The position numbers were made by a program, and so were the translations under genes. Below the pieces are notes generated by a model, which was not told the origin of the DNA, did no database searches, and was given only the letters and a program-made list of their open reading frames with translations. From Tricholomella constricta (taxonomy: Eukaryota; Basidiomycota; Agaricomycetes; Agaricales; Lyophyllaceae), in contig JAACJP010000001.1 in assembly GCA_013368375.1 (NCBI GenBank), positions 2,542,001 through 2,606,000 on the forward strand: 64,000 bases of DNA, read 5' to 3'. This document shows, one piece after another, positions 10,346 to 27,269 of the stretch; positions within the stretch are counted from its first letter, which is position 1, and each line of letters begins with the position of its first letter.

Positions 10346-10697
10346 GAGTAGCGTCCAACAATGCCCAATGCCCTGAAGTGGCGGGTGATCACTGGGCAAA
10401 CGAGGCAATATACGGATCGATTGCATGGTCCAAAGACGGCTGAAATGCAATGCATTAAGATATATTATGATAATCGGCTCAAAAATTAGCATACGGCTGC
10501 CAACTCGGAGCCTAAGCACAATTCATGTGTCATCGATGGCGCAGTTCGTCATTTAATGACGTAGCTCGACCCGGCGAATCCGTCGCGTCGAGGCAGGCAG
10601 TGTAGACATCCCCTTGCCAGGATTGTCTGCCAATAAAGATGGCTGCGCTCAAGAGAAATCCATCGGCCATGACGTTCACATCACAGTCGCTGCGATG
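10346..10697. other. Intergenic 352 bp
   Basis: This is 3' flank of the minus-strand gene P2. A canonical donor (GTAAGA at about 10745 on the minus strand) and an acceptor (CGCAG at about 10690) could add a short alternative last exon to that gene. I see no other structure. Confidence 0.4.
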
Positions 10698-11782
10698 TCA
10701 GTCGTAAGTATCTGATAGCCCGTCAAATATAGAAACAGCTCTTACAGGAGGTATGTCGGCAGCTAAAGACGTCGGTAGCAATGTACGCAGGGCCTTGTTC
10801 TTCTTGGATTTCCGAGCCAGTCGTATCGTATAAAGTGACCCAGCAAATGCGTAAAAGGCGCCAACAGTCGGTTCCTGTATGTGATAGTCATATGCAGGAA
10901 TCACGCATTTTACAGGCGTCAAGAATTCCAGGATACGCAGGACCAGAGTCGGGCTAGATTGATGCTGGGGGAGCGTCGAGATTTCGAAGCGAGCCATGAT
11001 ATGGCCTAGAGGCTATGAAGTAAGGTCCTTTTAAAAATACAGTAGACGGCAGGCAAACCATTATAAGGGGCAATCTCTCCGAAGACACTTCTTTGGTCGA
11101 CAGTAAGAGAGTGGAGATCTACGAAGGACTTCTCATCGCCGTTGATGACACTGATTCGCGTCGACGTTCGGCTCAGGTCGATATGGAACGGCTGCTCTAG
11201 CGTGTAAAGCTGCGAAGGGCGCATATTTACGCGTCCGATTGACGCACATCTTCGTATAGCTGCTTCCGACACCAAGCCATCCCGGACAAGCAGCCCTCGA
11301 ATGCCGACATAGATAGATTGCGAAGCCAATGTTGGAACTTTGGTGCACCACGGATAACCTTCAGGTTGTAGAAGGTCTCTTCCGTTCGTGAAGCTAGAGG
11401 GATTGGCGTCGTTGGTCACCCGCAAGCGAATCTCACCAGGATCCAGCGGGAACTCTGACGGGCGATAGTAGAGGAAACCACGAGAGCCCGAGGGGAAGCC
11501 GCCTGCCTGTGAACACCCCCAGATGCGGTCGGTCGAGAGGCCTGTGCGGAGTTTAGGATAGCTTGTGTTCGACAAGTCGACAAAATCATTGGACTGAATA
11601 AGTTGAGGGTGAAGTGTACCAATGTGTCGAACCTGTCTTCGGGCCTTGTAAAGATTCTGTCAAGATTCGCCGCAAGGGACAGCGCTTGTAAAACACACTG
11701 TTGTGTAATTCCTATAGCTGTAATAGCTGCAAGGCATTGGCTTCAGGACATGTCTTCGCGTCCCTGCCAATTGCCGTAACAT
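10698..11782 (-). CDS. P2: putative mitochondrial protein of unknown family, paralogue of P1
   Basis: Minus-strand exons are 11699-11782, 11059-11656 and 10698-11005, giving 329 aa. The start MLRQLAGTRRHVLKPMPCSY is basic and lacks acidic residues, as in mitochondrial presequences (inference). It aligns with P1 from GTLHP..I through VDLS, PSEFPLDPGEIR, EGYPWC, LVSEA, YTLEQPFHID, PVKCVIPAYD and the basic end RLARKSKKNK. Intron 1 is 42 bp, phase 0 and holds an in-frame stop, as in P1. Its start codon lies only 88 bp from that of the divergent U5-40K gene, so the two probably share a promoter. Function is unknown. Confidence 0.65.
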
Positions 11783-11870
11783 CGAGGTTCTAATGAAGAG
11801 GACTTGTTGATTGTTGTATCTCCGTAAGAGCCTCTACTTGATCCCAACCACCACTCACGTCCACCAAAAA
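11783..11870. promoter_or_regulatory. 88-bp bidirectional promoter between P2 and the U5-40K gene
   Basis: The two start codons face away from each other at 11782 (minus) and 11871 (plus). No TATA box is present; the right half is C/A rich (CCAACCACCACTCACGTCC) as in many fungal housekeeping promoters. Confidence 0.7.
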
Positions 11871-13268
11871 ATGTCTAAACGCGGTCCTTCCCCGCCACCA
11901 TTCGAGGGCACCCTCATCAAGAGAGCAAAGGGAGAAGCGCCACCGTCGAACCAGATTGCCATCTCGTCGTCAAATGATGAACGGAGCAAGGGCCTGATTC
12001 GAACGGTCCAACGAACGAGCAGCCTCGAAGCGCCAATCATCAGTCTTGCGGGTGCGCATTCCGTACGTGAAAAATCAATAATTCAATTTCGTCTGGCCTC
12101 TCACGAGAAAAAACTCAGGGCGAAATATTGAGCTGCAGATTCGACCCGACGGGGCAAAATATCGCTGCATGTTCAGCCGATCGAAGTGTTTGTGAGTAAC
12201 AACTTCCTTCAAAGCTTTCACTTTCAAAAGGACGCGTTCTTATCCTCCCTCAGCATTATGGCGGACATATCCGCCCAACACAAATTACGGCCTATTATCG
12301 AGTCTCACAAAAGCGCCCATCCTCGACCTTCAGTGGTCACTCTGCTCACCAGCCATTTACACCGTTTCTGCGGACCACCTGCTGACCACAGTGGACGTCA
12401 CCACTGGCCAACGCATCCGAAAAATTCGTGCACACCGCGAGATCATCAATACTATTGACCGGACGATGGCGGGCGGCGGCGGCATGGAGCTGTTGGCGAC
12501 TGGCTCGGACGACGGTACGGTCAAGATCTGGGAAGGGGGCGAGGATGCGGGGAAGCAGGCCGTGGCGACATTTGAGATCAACTGCCCCGTAACGTCGGTG
12601 TGTTGGAGTGCGGACGGCGCGAATGTTTACATCGGTGCTCTCGACAACGAGATCCACGTTCGTCTCTCCTCAAGTTTTTCCTTTCTTGCTCTGACGTGTT
12701 ACCGTTTCGTTAGGTGTACGACCTGAGGAAGAACGAGCAAGTTTACACCCTAACAGGCCACACCGACACCCCAACCTCGCTCGCTCTCTCGCCGGACGGC
12801 TCCTACCTTCTTTCTCCCTCATTCTCATCACAAACCCTCATCTACGACGTGCGGCCCTTCTCACCCTCACCGACGCGGATACACCGGACCCTGCAGGGTG
12901 CTCCCGCCGGCTTCGAAAACACGCTTTTGAGAGGTGCGTGGAGTAAGGACGACGGTGGCCGGCGTGTGGCAGTCGGTGGTGCGGACAGGACGGTGTGTAT
13001 ATGGGAAGTGGAAAGCGGGAAGATTCTTTACAAGGTGCGCTCACTACATGTCTTTCATGGCCATGAATTTAGACCTATCGCGCTCTTCAGCTTCCTGGCC
13101 ACAAGGGCACAGTCACGGCTGTCGATTTCCACCCCAAAGAGCCCATCAGTATGTTCGAATCCTCTTCACAATGGTCATATCTAGTCACTAATCTTGCCTA
13201 CAGTTTTGACGGGTAGTAAGGATGGAACTATGCTCTTGGGCGAGATAGAGGCGGGGATGGCTATATAA
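11871..13268 (+). CDS. U5 snRNP 40 kDa WD40 protein (SNRNP40/Spf38 type)
   Basis: Six exons, 11871-12062, 12119-12191, 12254-12657, 12714-13034, 13091-13148 and 13204-13268, give 370 aa. A short basic N-terminus is followed by seven WD repeats. The signatures are LSCRFDPTGQNIAACSADRS, TGQRIRKIRAHREIINTIDR, LLATGSDDGTVKIWE, VYIGALDNEIHVYDLRKNE, SLALSPDGSYLLSPSFS and VAVGGADRTVCIWEVESGK. This pattern is diagnostic for the Prp8-binding WD40 subunit of the U5 snRNP, which acts in the nucleus during spliceosome assembly. All introns are 53-62 bp. The gene ends 228 bp from the stop of the convergent cullin gene. Confidence 0.92.
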
Positions 13269-13496
13269 CCCCAGTTCGCTGTTGGCTGTACTCTAGATAT
13301 CGATTATTTTTGCGAAAAATTCAGACACTCTTTTCGCGACGATATCCAAGGTACTCCAACAGCGTCGCTCGTTCTAGAGCATCCTTGACATGCAAATTGA
13401 ATATAAATATATGGTAGATGTGTGTGGTTGGGCGTCGTGGGAGAAGATGCGTGGGGCGATGTACAAACATGCAACGAAAGCGTGGCGGTATCAGAA

Positions 13497-16229
<2,733 letters not shown>

Positions 16230-16630
16230 GGTAGGAAATAGAGATAGAAGGTGAAGGTGATGGCTCGTGGTCTGGCTCGTGTATAATGGGCGTCTGTCAC
16301 GACGACGCGTTGACCAGAGGTATTCGGCACGTGATCCAACTCCACGCGTCCGAGAGTCGGCGTTTGTCCTTCCCAACCGCCTCCTGCCACTGTGATCCAT
16401 GGCCTCCCGTGTGCGGCTCTCTCTATGTATATATGTACTGAAGACAGCCCATTTCTTAAGTTGCAGCGCGTCCTCTCTGCCCTCTATTCGGCTTCTTTTG
16501 CCGTAATATGAACGGAATTCTTTATCCTCCCACAACTTTATTTTAACGCCCATATCCAAGATGGTCTATATATACGGCATGATCTGTCTCTGTGTTTCAA
16601 CCACCGGTACCCCATCCTCACTGGACAATC
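16230..16630. promoter_or_regulatory. Shared promoter of cullin-1 and the intact MYND gene
   Basis: The 401 bp lie between divergent starts. The right part, from about 16457, belongs to the inverted duplication and contains TCTATATATACGG, a likely TATA region. The left part is unique and serves the cullin gene. Confidence 0.6.
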
Positions 16631-19600
16631 ATGGCCCACAGCGTTATCTGGCCAAAGAAAAAATTCTTCTATCCAATTGGAAATACCTCTCCTGTCTCGT
16701 TTACACAAAATCTGGCTCCAGAAATATCAGCAAAAATTCTTCTCCTGGGGTGCGGCGACCCACGTAGCATCCTATATACCATCCATGCCGATCTAGGGAG
16801 CTGTAAGTTGTCTATTGGCTCGATCCCCCTGCTAGCATGCTCATATTACATACCTTTCTCTTAGCCCAACGGTCCTTGGACTTTACCTGCTGCGATGCCG
16901 AACCTGCCATTTTAGGTATGTATCATCTGGCAAGCGTGCGTCCTGAAACCTAACGGCTTCCCAGCTCGCAATGTCCTTCTCCTGACTTTGATCCTGGATG
17001 ACGGCAGTCCCGCGAGGATCGAACATATCTGGAATATTTTCTTTCACTTTTACTTGGACAAACAGTCATTGGAACTTCTCCGCGGCCAGTGCCGAAAGCT
17101 CGTCGATCTTTCTTGCACCATCCAATCCTGGACGAATAGTAAATACTCGAGTATCCTTCGAGTCTGCTCTCAACACACACTTTCGGAATTACGTCGACAT
17201 TGGACGATGTACGAAGAGACCGAAGATCTTTCTCGTAACGACAAAGAGGAGCTACGGAGCCTGTTTGTGAACGGAATGCAGTCGGTAAAGGATAGATTCA
17301 CGGACACGTCTGTTATGACGGCTGCCAGATCTGCAGGTCCGTTGTGGACATACGTCCTCCTTCCAGGATCGGCCAGCTTCAGCCAATTCTGGGAAACAGG
17401 CGTCACCTTCGATGATGCAACTCTCATCTCCGATGCAACTTATATCAACCCGACCTTTGCGTATGATGCATCCGGAAGAGGGTTCAACGTCCACTATGGC
17501 ACCGATCCAATCTTGGCATTCCACCTTTCGATGACGGCCAACCTCCCCAGTTTCAAGGATCGTGCCCCTAACGTTTCAGATCTTGTGCAGTTGGCAAAGA
17601 CCCAGTTTCAATCCTGGTGCGCATCATTAAGACGCCGAGTTGCTTCGACGACCAATGTGGTTATCCGCTTGTTGGTAGGGGATGCCCTGGCATGCTCTCA
17701 AGCTATCAGTTTCTGCGCCCAAAGCGAATCCTTGGAATCTGGCTTTTACATCACCCCCTGGGACGGTACTCAAGTCAAGCTTGATGGAGGCGACTACGAC
17801 GGACCCATGGTAGATCGAGCGCCAGTTTCATTCAATGTTATCGACACTTCCAACCTTACCGACCATCTGGGTCTGCTTAACATCCTCATTGTGACACTTC
17901 CGATTCTCCAGCGGACTCCCGCGGCCCTTTTACACACAAACACTCTTTTGACGACTGAGGACACGGTCGGAACCCCGGGTGGCTTCACATTCCACGCCTG
18001 TGCTGACATCCCCACGATTTCTCTGCTCTTAGGTGTGGTTCCAGTCTCTTACGTCTCAGGATTCACGTCACAGTCGACCGCGCACGCACGTCGGAGCTTG
18101 GGATCACAAGGTGGAACCCGCCAGGAAACCATTTCCTGGAAATGTTCGCCTTTAATGGAGGATGCCAGCGAGGGGCCGCAGCCGCGAGTCCAAATAGAGT
18201 TCCAACATCTGGGGAAGATCCTTTTCGACATCTACCTCAGAATGTTCGCAGACTTCAAAGAGGCTGAGTCTAAGCCGAGCTTTCCTCACTACATCCGCGC
18301 CAGTTTTGTGGCCTTTCTTACCCTCGTCAAGCAGAAGATTTGCACAAACTGGACTGAAGCCGTGGAACACATGCTTTCCCTACTTTGGTCGGACAAAGCC
18401 CTGGTCAGAGGTGGCAACTACTATCAAGACCTCTGCTGTCAACTTCACCTCTATGGGGTCTACACCGTCGCTGCCCTCGTCGGAAAGACTTTTGGCAATC
18501 CTGAAAAAAGTGTCTTCAAGCATTGGACTCGGATACCCCCAGTCGTTTGCATCGTCCTGGAAGTTCCTCGACAGTATCTGAAGGTCCTCGAAGGGGTCAG
18601 TATCCGACGCATTGGCACGCCGATCCTTCAATGCGAAATCGAGGGCCTCACCTTTCATAATTTCTTCTCCTCAATCCAATCCTTCTTTGGAAAAACCGTC
18701 GTCTCCAAATCCGATCCTGATCAGCTGCTTGTGGACGAAGACCAGAGCCGGTGGGCGGGAAAGTCTCCATTGATCGTTTCTTTCTATGCGCCTTCCTGGA
18801 TCCTTGGTGAACAGCCCACGAGCACCAAAATGCACTTCAGCGTCCGCGCAGAATCAGTGTACTGCGAGTCGTTGTATGACGTTCTCGGTCCGAAACTTCG
18901 CGTCTTCTCGGCTGATTTGATGGACGAGAGACATGTAAGCATCGTCCCCGAAAGACCAGGTAACCTACTGGAGCTCAAAAGACTGTCGGGTACCTTCGTT
19001 GCAGACTCCAACTCCAATAGGGAGGCCGCGCCCGCGCTTTTGGAGAAGGGACATGTTTGTATGCTCATCGACAAGGCCTCTTCCACAGCCTGTGGACTTA
19101 CCGCAAGGGCAAACATCCTTGATGAGGCTTCCCGATCGGCCCTACGCAGCTGTCGTACGGCCGACGTACAGATCAAGCAGACCTCTCCATTTTCCATGCG
19201 GGTATCGTTTGCGCCCTTTGACAGAGTATTGACGTTCCCATATCCGATCGATGGTGCCAAATACAAATTTCGAATTGCTCGAAAATCATGTTATATTGAA
19301 GTAAGTAATCTGGCACCCTCGCCGGTTGGTACATAATGAGGTTCTAACATTCTCAAATTAGGTTGACGTCGGCCTATGTAGACCCAGCCTCCAGGGTCTC
19401 ACCACGAACCCTTTCCCTTTCGTCACGAACAACTCTACACCAACCATCTGGAATTTCCACTACTTGAACCTCACACGTTCGCCAATACTGCACATCACGA
19501 AGCAAGATTGGTTGGCCAGCCATCTGTCGCTGAGCCTCTCCGACAACGAACAAATCTCACTAAAAACGCTCCCTCGTTCCCAGCGAAGCCTGCTCACAAA

Positions 19601-20385
19601 CATGAAATCCAAAATCGCATGCATGTACAGGCAAATCGTCGACCCTCAGGCCCCAGCACAGCTGTTCATTATATGTGATCCCCTCGCCACGCACAGCATC
19701 CTATTCTTCCCAAACTTTCTCCGACTCGATCTGGCCTCCCACACGGTGGTCGCAGACATGTGTGTGCTCCCGCTAACCAAATCCATCCTGCGCATCGACG
19801 CGGTCCAGCAGCTCCTCCTCCGAGTCCACCGCCCCAATTCCTGCAACCCCTTCACCGCAATAGCCGACGACGCGGAGATGAAGGGGTGGTGGCAGCTCCT
19901 CCCTGTCCTGGCGGAGCGCTGCAGGGACTGGCCGCATCTCACCACCACCACCACTGGCACCTGCTCTTATCTCAAGGCCGGCGGACCACCCTTACAATTT
20001 CCGGACCACCACCTCATCACGAGCCCGTTTTGCGGGTGTGGTCTTGGAATGAGCCTGCCCTCGAAGTTCTTGGAGGGCGGGGAGTGGAAGGAGATGGCGC
20101 CGTATGTGACTAGGATTGCGCTGAGCCCCTTGTTCGCGCTGTCGTACCTGGACCTGGAGACCGTGACGATGGGGAGCGAGGCCCGGGAGAGGGTGCTTGA
20201 GCTGGGCAATTTTGGTGGGTGCGATGCGTGTGGTGGGCGTGGGTTGATGATGCGCTGCAGCGCGTGTGCGCAGGGGACGTATTGCTCCAGGACGTGCCAA
20301 AAGGAGGACTGGAAGTTTCACAAAGTCGTATGCAAGCAGAAGAAGAAGAAGAAGCCGTAAAGCGAGTTCTTTTTCAAGGATCGAC
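16457..20385 (+). repeat. Right arm of the large inverted duplication
   Basis: It is the inverse of 4670-8603, beginning at TAAGTTGCAGCGCG and ending shortly past the stop codon. This arm keeps an open reading frame, whereas the other carries the frameshift. Confidence 0.85.
16631..20360 (+). CDS. DUF4470-MYND zinc-finger protein, intact copy 2
   Basis: Four exons (16631-16802, 16865-16915, 16965-19300, 19362-20360) give 1,185 aa. DUF4470 spans about residues 10-110 (FFYPIGNTSPVSF, LLLGCGDPRSILYTIHADL, SLDFTCCDAEPAILARNVLL). A long region without recognisable domain follows. The C-terminal MYND finger is CDACGGRG, MRCSACAQGTYCSRTCQ, DWKFHKVVC, a complete zinc-binding set followed by a Lys tail. 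MYND fingers bind proline-rich partners; the role of DUF4470 is unknown. The start was chosen at the conserved MAHSVIWPKK. A 51-bp second exon is bounded by two short introns, as in copy 1. It is convergent with P5C dehydrogenase, 171 bp apart. Confidence 0.88.
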
Positions 20386-20499
20386 ATTATTGTACCAAGT
20401 TGTCTGCAAGTATTTATTTTTGAATTCGCTACATGTTTTACAGTAAAGTCCGTTCAAAAATTGTTACATTTCGACGTTGCCCCATTTCATCGCTCCCTA

Positions 20500-20531
20500 T
20501 AATAAGATGACGATGATGATGATGATCAGCA
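20500..20531. repeat. ATG/ATC trinucleotide microsatellite in the 3' flank of P5C dehydrogenase
   Basis: About seven GATGATGAT-type units (20508-20528) sit immediately beyond the stop codon of the minus-strand dehydrogenase. Confidence 0.6.
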
Positions 20532-22777
<2,246 letters not shown>

Positions 22778-23770
22778 TATGGCGGGAGGGTGGAGAAGGT
22801 GGTGGTGAGAGACAGGCGGTCAAGCTTCAAAACGAATTCGCGAAGTAAAGTGGGCATGGATATGATTAGATAAAGTGTACAAATCCACGGAAGGATCATA
22901 CAAGATCCATGACATCCGTACAAATCCGTACCCCTCCCATCATTCATCTCCCCTCCGAAATACCAAGGCAATAACTTCATGTTTGTACTTCGGACATTTT
23001 GCTTGTCGATGCACTAGTACATGGTAGACACTCAACCTTGCTCTTTCTCCAGAATTCTCCACATAGTGCGAACATAACCGCAACGTTAACCCCTGTGTCA
23101 CCCAGAAATTTCAAGATGGAAAAAAAAAACTCGATCTGTCGTCGAATGGATGGATGGATACCCGCAGCAATCCCGAAACATCGTCGGCCGCACACATAGC
23201 TCCCCAAGCTCCTTCCACACTTGTGTTTCCTGCGAAACAAACCCCATGTCGTGTAAGACTTGTGCACCTCACACTTGAAAGGTAGGCATCGTCCAAAACA
23301 GCCACGGCGGCCCTCACTGCAACGTCCGCCTCCACAAACTGTGGCGCCTCAAGGAGTCGTTCAGGTTTCCTGATGATTTATTAAAAGTCCTCCTTGGCCT
23401 ATATAGGCACCGAGAATCCATGAATGATGTCATCCACTAAATCGATGAGGGGATTCTCCAGAGATTGATTCAAATTGGAGCTCGAGGAGCGCGTGCACTT
23501 TCTCCATGATTTTCGGAAAGGACGAGTTCGTTCCCGTCTCGGGACCGTTCCGCAGAGAGATGCATTGGAAGAAAGGCGACGCTGCCGCCAACTTGAACAA
23601 ATGGCATTATGTAAAATCATCCAGTGAAAAAAGACTCATTACTATATGTGTAATTATACGTCGATAGGAATATATAGCATATGTAGGTGTAAAGTCCCTT
23701 ATTCGCGATGCAGATTTGATCATGCTAAATAGAACGAAGCAACAAAAGGAAAAAAAAACGAGTGCACCAA
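22778..23770. other. Intergenic 993 bp, possibly holding a decayed coding fragment
   Basis: On the minus strand, two frames read protein-like text: one at about 23460-23590 (FPKIMEKVHALLELQFESIS) and one at about 23190-23335 (EADVAVRAAVAVLDDAYLSS). They are in different frames, without a start codon or a clear splice pair linking them. I interpret this weakly as the relic of a gene. A short ATGG-type repeat lies at 23144-23160. Confidence 0.3.
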
Positions 23771-24598
23771 TCATATCGTCGCAGGCAGCTCATCAATGCT
23801 CCTCTTCAAATCCTGCAAGAACATCCACGCATCCAATATGCTCCCCGCACAGCGCGGACATCCCGCCGCAATCGCCACCTGCGCCAAAAACTCCATGCCA
23901 AAGATGACCTCCGTCGTGGGCCGCACGCTCAGCTCCTCCCTTGCCTTCTTCTCAAACTCATACCACCACTTCGGCGTCGCGTACACGGAGAACGACGACC
24001 CGTTGCACTGCATGCATTTGATGTCCTGCGGGAGCTTCAGCATTTCGACCGCGGCGCGCACCCGACGGCGGTGGAGGTCGAGGAGGCGGTGGTACGAGTA
24101 GGCGGTGATGAACCTGAGGTCGTCGGAGAGCGGCGCGTCGAGGACGTTAACGTTGAGCGTGTATTTCGACGCGATTTGCGCCTCTTCTTCGAGGTCGAAG
24201 CGGCAGGCGATTGCATATACGCGTGTTGGTTCTGCGTCCGCGAACTTTGGCGATACGAGAAGCTTCCGCAGGGTACCGATGACTCCCGTAAAGTCGTACT
24301 TTACAGCAGCACCCAGAACAGGGACGAGTTCATCCAACGAGTTGAAAGAGGGGTCTGGTATTGGGTAGACGAACTCGAGGAGAGTACCCAGCGTCTTGCA
24401 TGATTCGGATACTGGGACGACGGGAAGTTGGTGCTCGGCTGTGGGTTTCTGAGGCAACGTGAACATGTCATGGAAGAAGGGAGACGCGGCGGCAAGGATG
24501 CATCGGTGAACGCGAAACTCAGTTGGATCTTCTCGTTCGCAGGATAGAAGAACAACGTCTGCATCGGGCGAGTCAAAGACGAATAATTGGGCTCCCAT
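23771..24598 (-). CDS. BTB/POZ domain protein
   Basis: A single exon of 275 aa. The BTB fold covers about residues 8-115: DADVVLLSCEREDPTEFRVH, RCILAAASPFFHDMF, then a strand-helix block with LLEFVYPIPDP and a following helix ending KYDFTGVIGTLRKLL. The rest matches the C-terminal helical region common in agaric BTB proteins (YAIACRFDLEEEAQIAS), with a late CMQC and CPRC pair that could bind a metal (inference). Such proteins may be substrate adaptors for cullin-3; none is proven here. The start MGAQLF is the first ATG in frame. It lies 285 bp downstream of the cyclophilin gene on the same strand. Confidence 0.85.
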   Translation of the reverse strand: MGAQLFVFDSPDADVVLLSCEREDPTEFRVHRCILAAASPFFHDMFTLPQKPTAEHQLPVVPVSESCKTLGTLLEFVYPIPDPSFNSLDELVPVLGAAVKYDFTGVIGTLRKLLVSPKFADAEPTRVYAIACRFDLEEEAQIASKYTLNVNVLDAPLSDDLRFITAYSYHRLLDLHRRRVRAAVEMLKLPQDIKCMQCNGSSFSVYATPKWWYEFEKKAREELSVRPTTEVIFGMEFLAQVAIAAGCPRCAGSILDAWMFLQDLKRSIDELPATI

Positions 24599-24883
24599 GA
24601 CAGTTGGTGATGAAGCAGAGGCTGACACGAATTGGCGAAAGAGCGCAAGATATATAACAGTTTCACAGCTCGTCAAATGATCTCAAGCGGACAAAAGCGG
24701 AACAGTGGTGTCGAGGGATGCACGACGTCAAGTGTTGGATGACGACAGAACCGTCAAGTTGACACTGTAGGGTATAAATGGAATCAAAGCATTCAATTAT
24801 ATATGCCCGCGGGGCCAGCACTGCCCCTGATTGGATGCGTCACAGCAACTGGCGCCAGAATAAACACGCACAAATACGACCGT

Positions 24884-26442
24884 TTACCGCCTTTGGGACC
24901 GTCTGTCTCTGCTCCTGCTCCTCCGCCCGTCGCGTTGCCTCCGCGGTGGTGACCTCGAACGCCTACGGCGGTCGTCTCTGGACTCATCGTATCGATCTCG
25001 GCTCCGACTCCGTTTTTTACCATGGGTATGTGACCCATTGTCATGCACATCAAACACCATACCGTATTTGTGGTCATGGCCTTTCGAAGGGACGTCTTCG
25101 TCTCGGTATCGGCGCGTCTTCTCCAGGTCGTCGCGCCCGGCAAAGCCACGATGGATTCTATCACCAGCCTTAGGACCCCGTTTCACGTCGTTGGACCAGT
25201 GTGTGTTGATCTTTGCTACGGACTGCGAGCTGTAAGGAATTTAGGTCAGATATGGAATGAAGTGGATGATGTCAAATATAAATATGATAAGACAACGCAC
25301 AAATCTACCCATATCCTTCGGTCATCAACAAGGACATTTTGCATCTTAAAGTAGGCCTGAAGTTACAGGCGTCAGCAAATCAATGGTTGAAACAAAAACG
25401 GAGGGAGCGAAACCTGTTCAGCATCTTCGCGCTTATCAAACTCAATAAAAGCGTACTGCAGTGAGTCGCCTGTCCTCTTGTCTCTGATGACTTGACAACT
25501 CATGATCGTGCCGAAACGCGAAAAGATGAGCTCCATATCCTCATCACGCGTCACTGGGTTCAGCTTGCATACGAACAAGACGTTTTCGGGAGGCCGGACG
25601 TTCGCGAACGGGAGGTCGCCCACCATCTCAAGCGTCAAGGCTGATGCAGCTGCGGCCTTTTCGCGCCGAATCTTCTCCTCTTCCTCTTCTGGTAAGGTGG
25701 AAAGCGGGTCCTCGTCCTCAGCGATACGAGTTGAGTTATCTGGCGGGCGTGTCGGAGATGACGGTGGTTGAATAAGACCAGGTGGATCGGCAAACGGGTC
25801 ATCTGTGCCATTGTCCGTTGAGTGTTCCGATCACAAGGCTAAGCATAAGAAGGTTCATACCAAGGATCACGACATGGCGTATTCTGATGTCCTTGAACGG
25901 CCGGCCATCCTGGTCAGTGAACACCTCGTTCATCTTATCGAGTGTATCCAACCCCTCCACGACGTGTCCAAATACTGCGTGCTTGCCATCCAAGTAATCG
26001 ATATTATCGCCTAGAGTAACGAAGAATTGGCTTCCACATCCACCCTTGTGACCTTCCAGCGCAGGCGCAACAGCCATCGACACAGTGCCTTTTTGCGTAT
26101 GTTTCAACTTGGGGCGGAGTTCGGGTTCGAAATACCGAGGCACGGAAATTCCTGAAGATGAGGTAGACGCAATGTATGACCATATAGATTCGCCACCAGT
26201 CCCTGTTGCGGTGGGGTCGCCAACCTGAGCTAGGAAGTCTTTTGATACTGAGAGCAAATTAAACCTTATCAAGAGGGAAATTTAGCAGGGAGAACTCGGG
26301 AAGACTCACCATTGAAAAAGGCGTTGAGATTGTAATAATACACTTTACAAAGTTTTAGAAAGTTTTCGCATGTCTTCGGGCACGCGTCGACTTCTAAGTC
26401 GATGACAAGGTCTCCCAAGGAGGTTTCCAGGAGAACAGACAT
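24884..26442 (-). CDS. Cyclophilin-RRM fusion, PPIL4-like peptidyl-prolyl isomerase
   Basis: Minus-strand exons are 26310-26442, 25861-26247, 25414-25802, 25301-25356 and 24884-25229, giving 436 aa. The cyclophilin domain (residues 1-165) begins [16 protein letters not shown] and contains [41 protein letters not shown] and [15 protein letters not shown]. Like other PPIL4 proteins it lacks the classical catalytic Arg/Phe context, so isomerase activity may be weak (family knowledge). An RRM follows at about 245-322 ([11 protein letters not shown] as RNP2, QYAFIEF as RNP1). The tail is rich in Arg-Ser/Arg-Asp ([12 protein letters not shown]). It is expected to be nuclear, linked to splicing or transcription. 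Confidence 0.93.
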
Positions 26443-27269
26443 GTGCTCGTCGGTCCTATTGATATGCTATGTCGTCTCGGTGGTGGGACGCGACCGCCAC
26501 TAGTTTTTGTCGTCACTAAAGACCCTCGATCTCTGAGGTTGAAGATGTGGCTCTTGAGCTTGGGGCACCAGAGTCTGGAATGCACAGATACAGTAAACCA
26601 AGGTCGCAACAGTCGAGGAAGTTGGTATGCAAGTTGACAGTTGTACAGTCCTGGCACGGTGCGGAGTTTCAAATCGACCTCGACGACTCCCAACGCGAAG
26701 GCCAATTCATCACATTATCATCACTCCTAGAGGACTGGTATAGCTCAGCGACTTCGACGAAGGACAACATAATTGACCTCTGGTTCTTAAGCTTAAACTC
26801 TCAGAACGATCTTCCGCAGACGATCAGCCGCGACAAAAGTCTCCCTAGGTTCGACATGGCGTCCTTTAAATTTGTGTGCTCTGTCCCTGGACCTTCTCCC
26901 GAGATATAGGCTCTTTTACTATTCTTATATTCATTCCCTGAGGAAGAAGTTATGCTTGTTTCCGAAATATATCCTCCCCGCCTCAATCTCGGACACAAAA
27001 GCTATCGTGACCAAAAATCTCCTGCTGCCTTCGCTTCAATCTAGCACGTCCGTAGCAGCCGTGTTTGCTGGGTCACACCACCCCGAGCGCGCGCACGTCA
27101 CAGGCCTCTTTTTTTTTCACACTCTGCGATGGCTGCTCTAATGCTCACTGTAATTCTTTGATCTTGAACGATTTTTTGGCAGTGGTCTTCTACCCCGTTT
27201 ATCCTCGCGGGTGCGGTTGTCGAGTGTAAATTTCCAAGTGTTCTATTTGTATACAAGGTTTCACCCCTA
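26443..27269. other. Intergenic 827 bp with a decayed promoter copy
   Basis: The left part is the promoter of the cyclophilin gene. At 26955-27005 the segment TTTCCGAAATATATCCTCCC and CGCCTCAATCTCGGA resembles segments upstream of the first intact AA9 gene (27956-28005) and, more weakly, the second (29838-29875). I see no gene. Confidence 0.5.
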
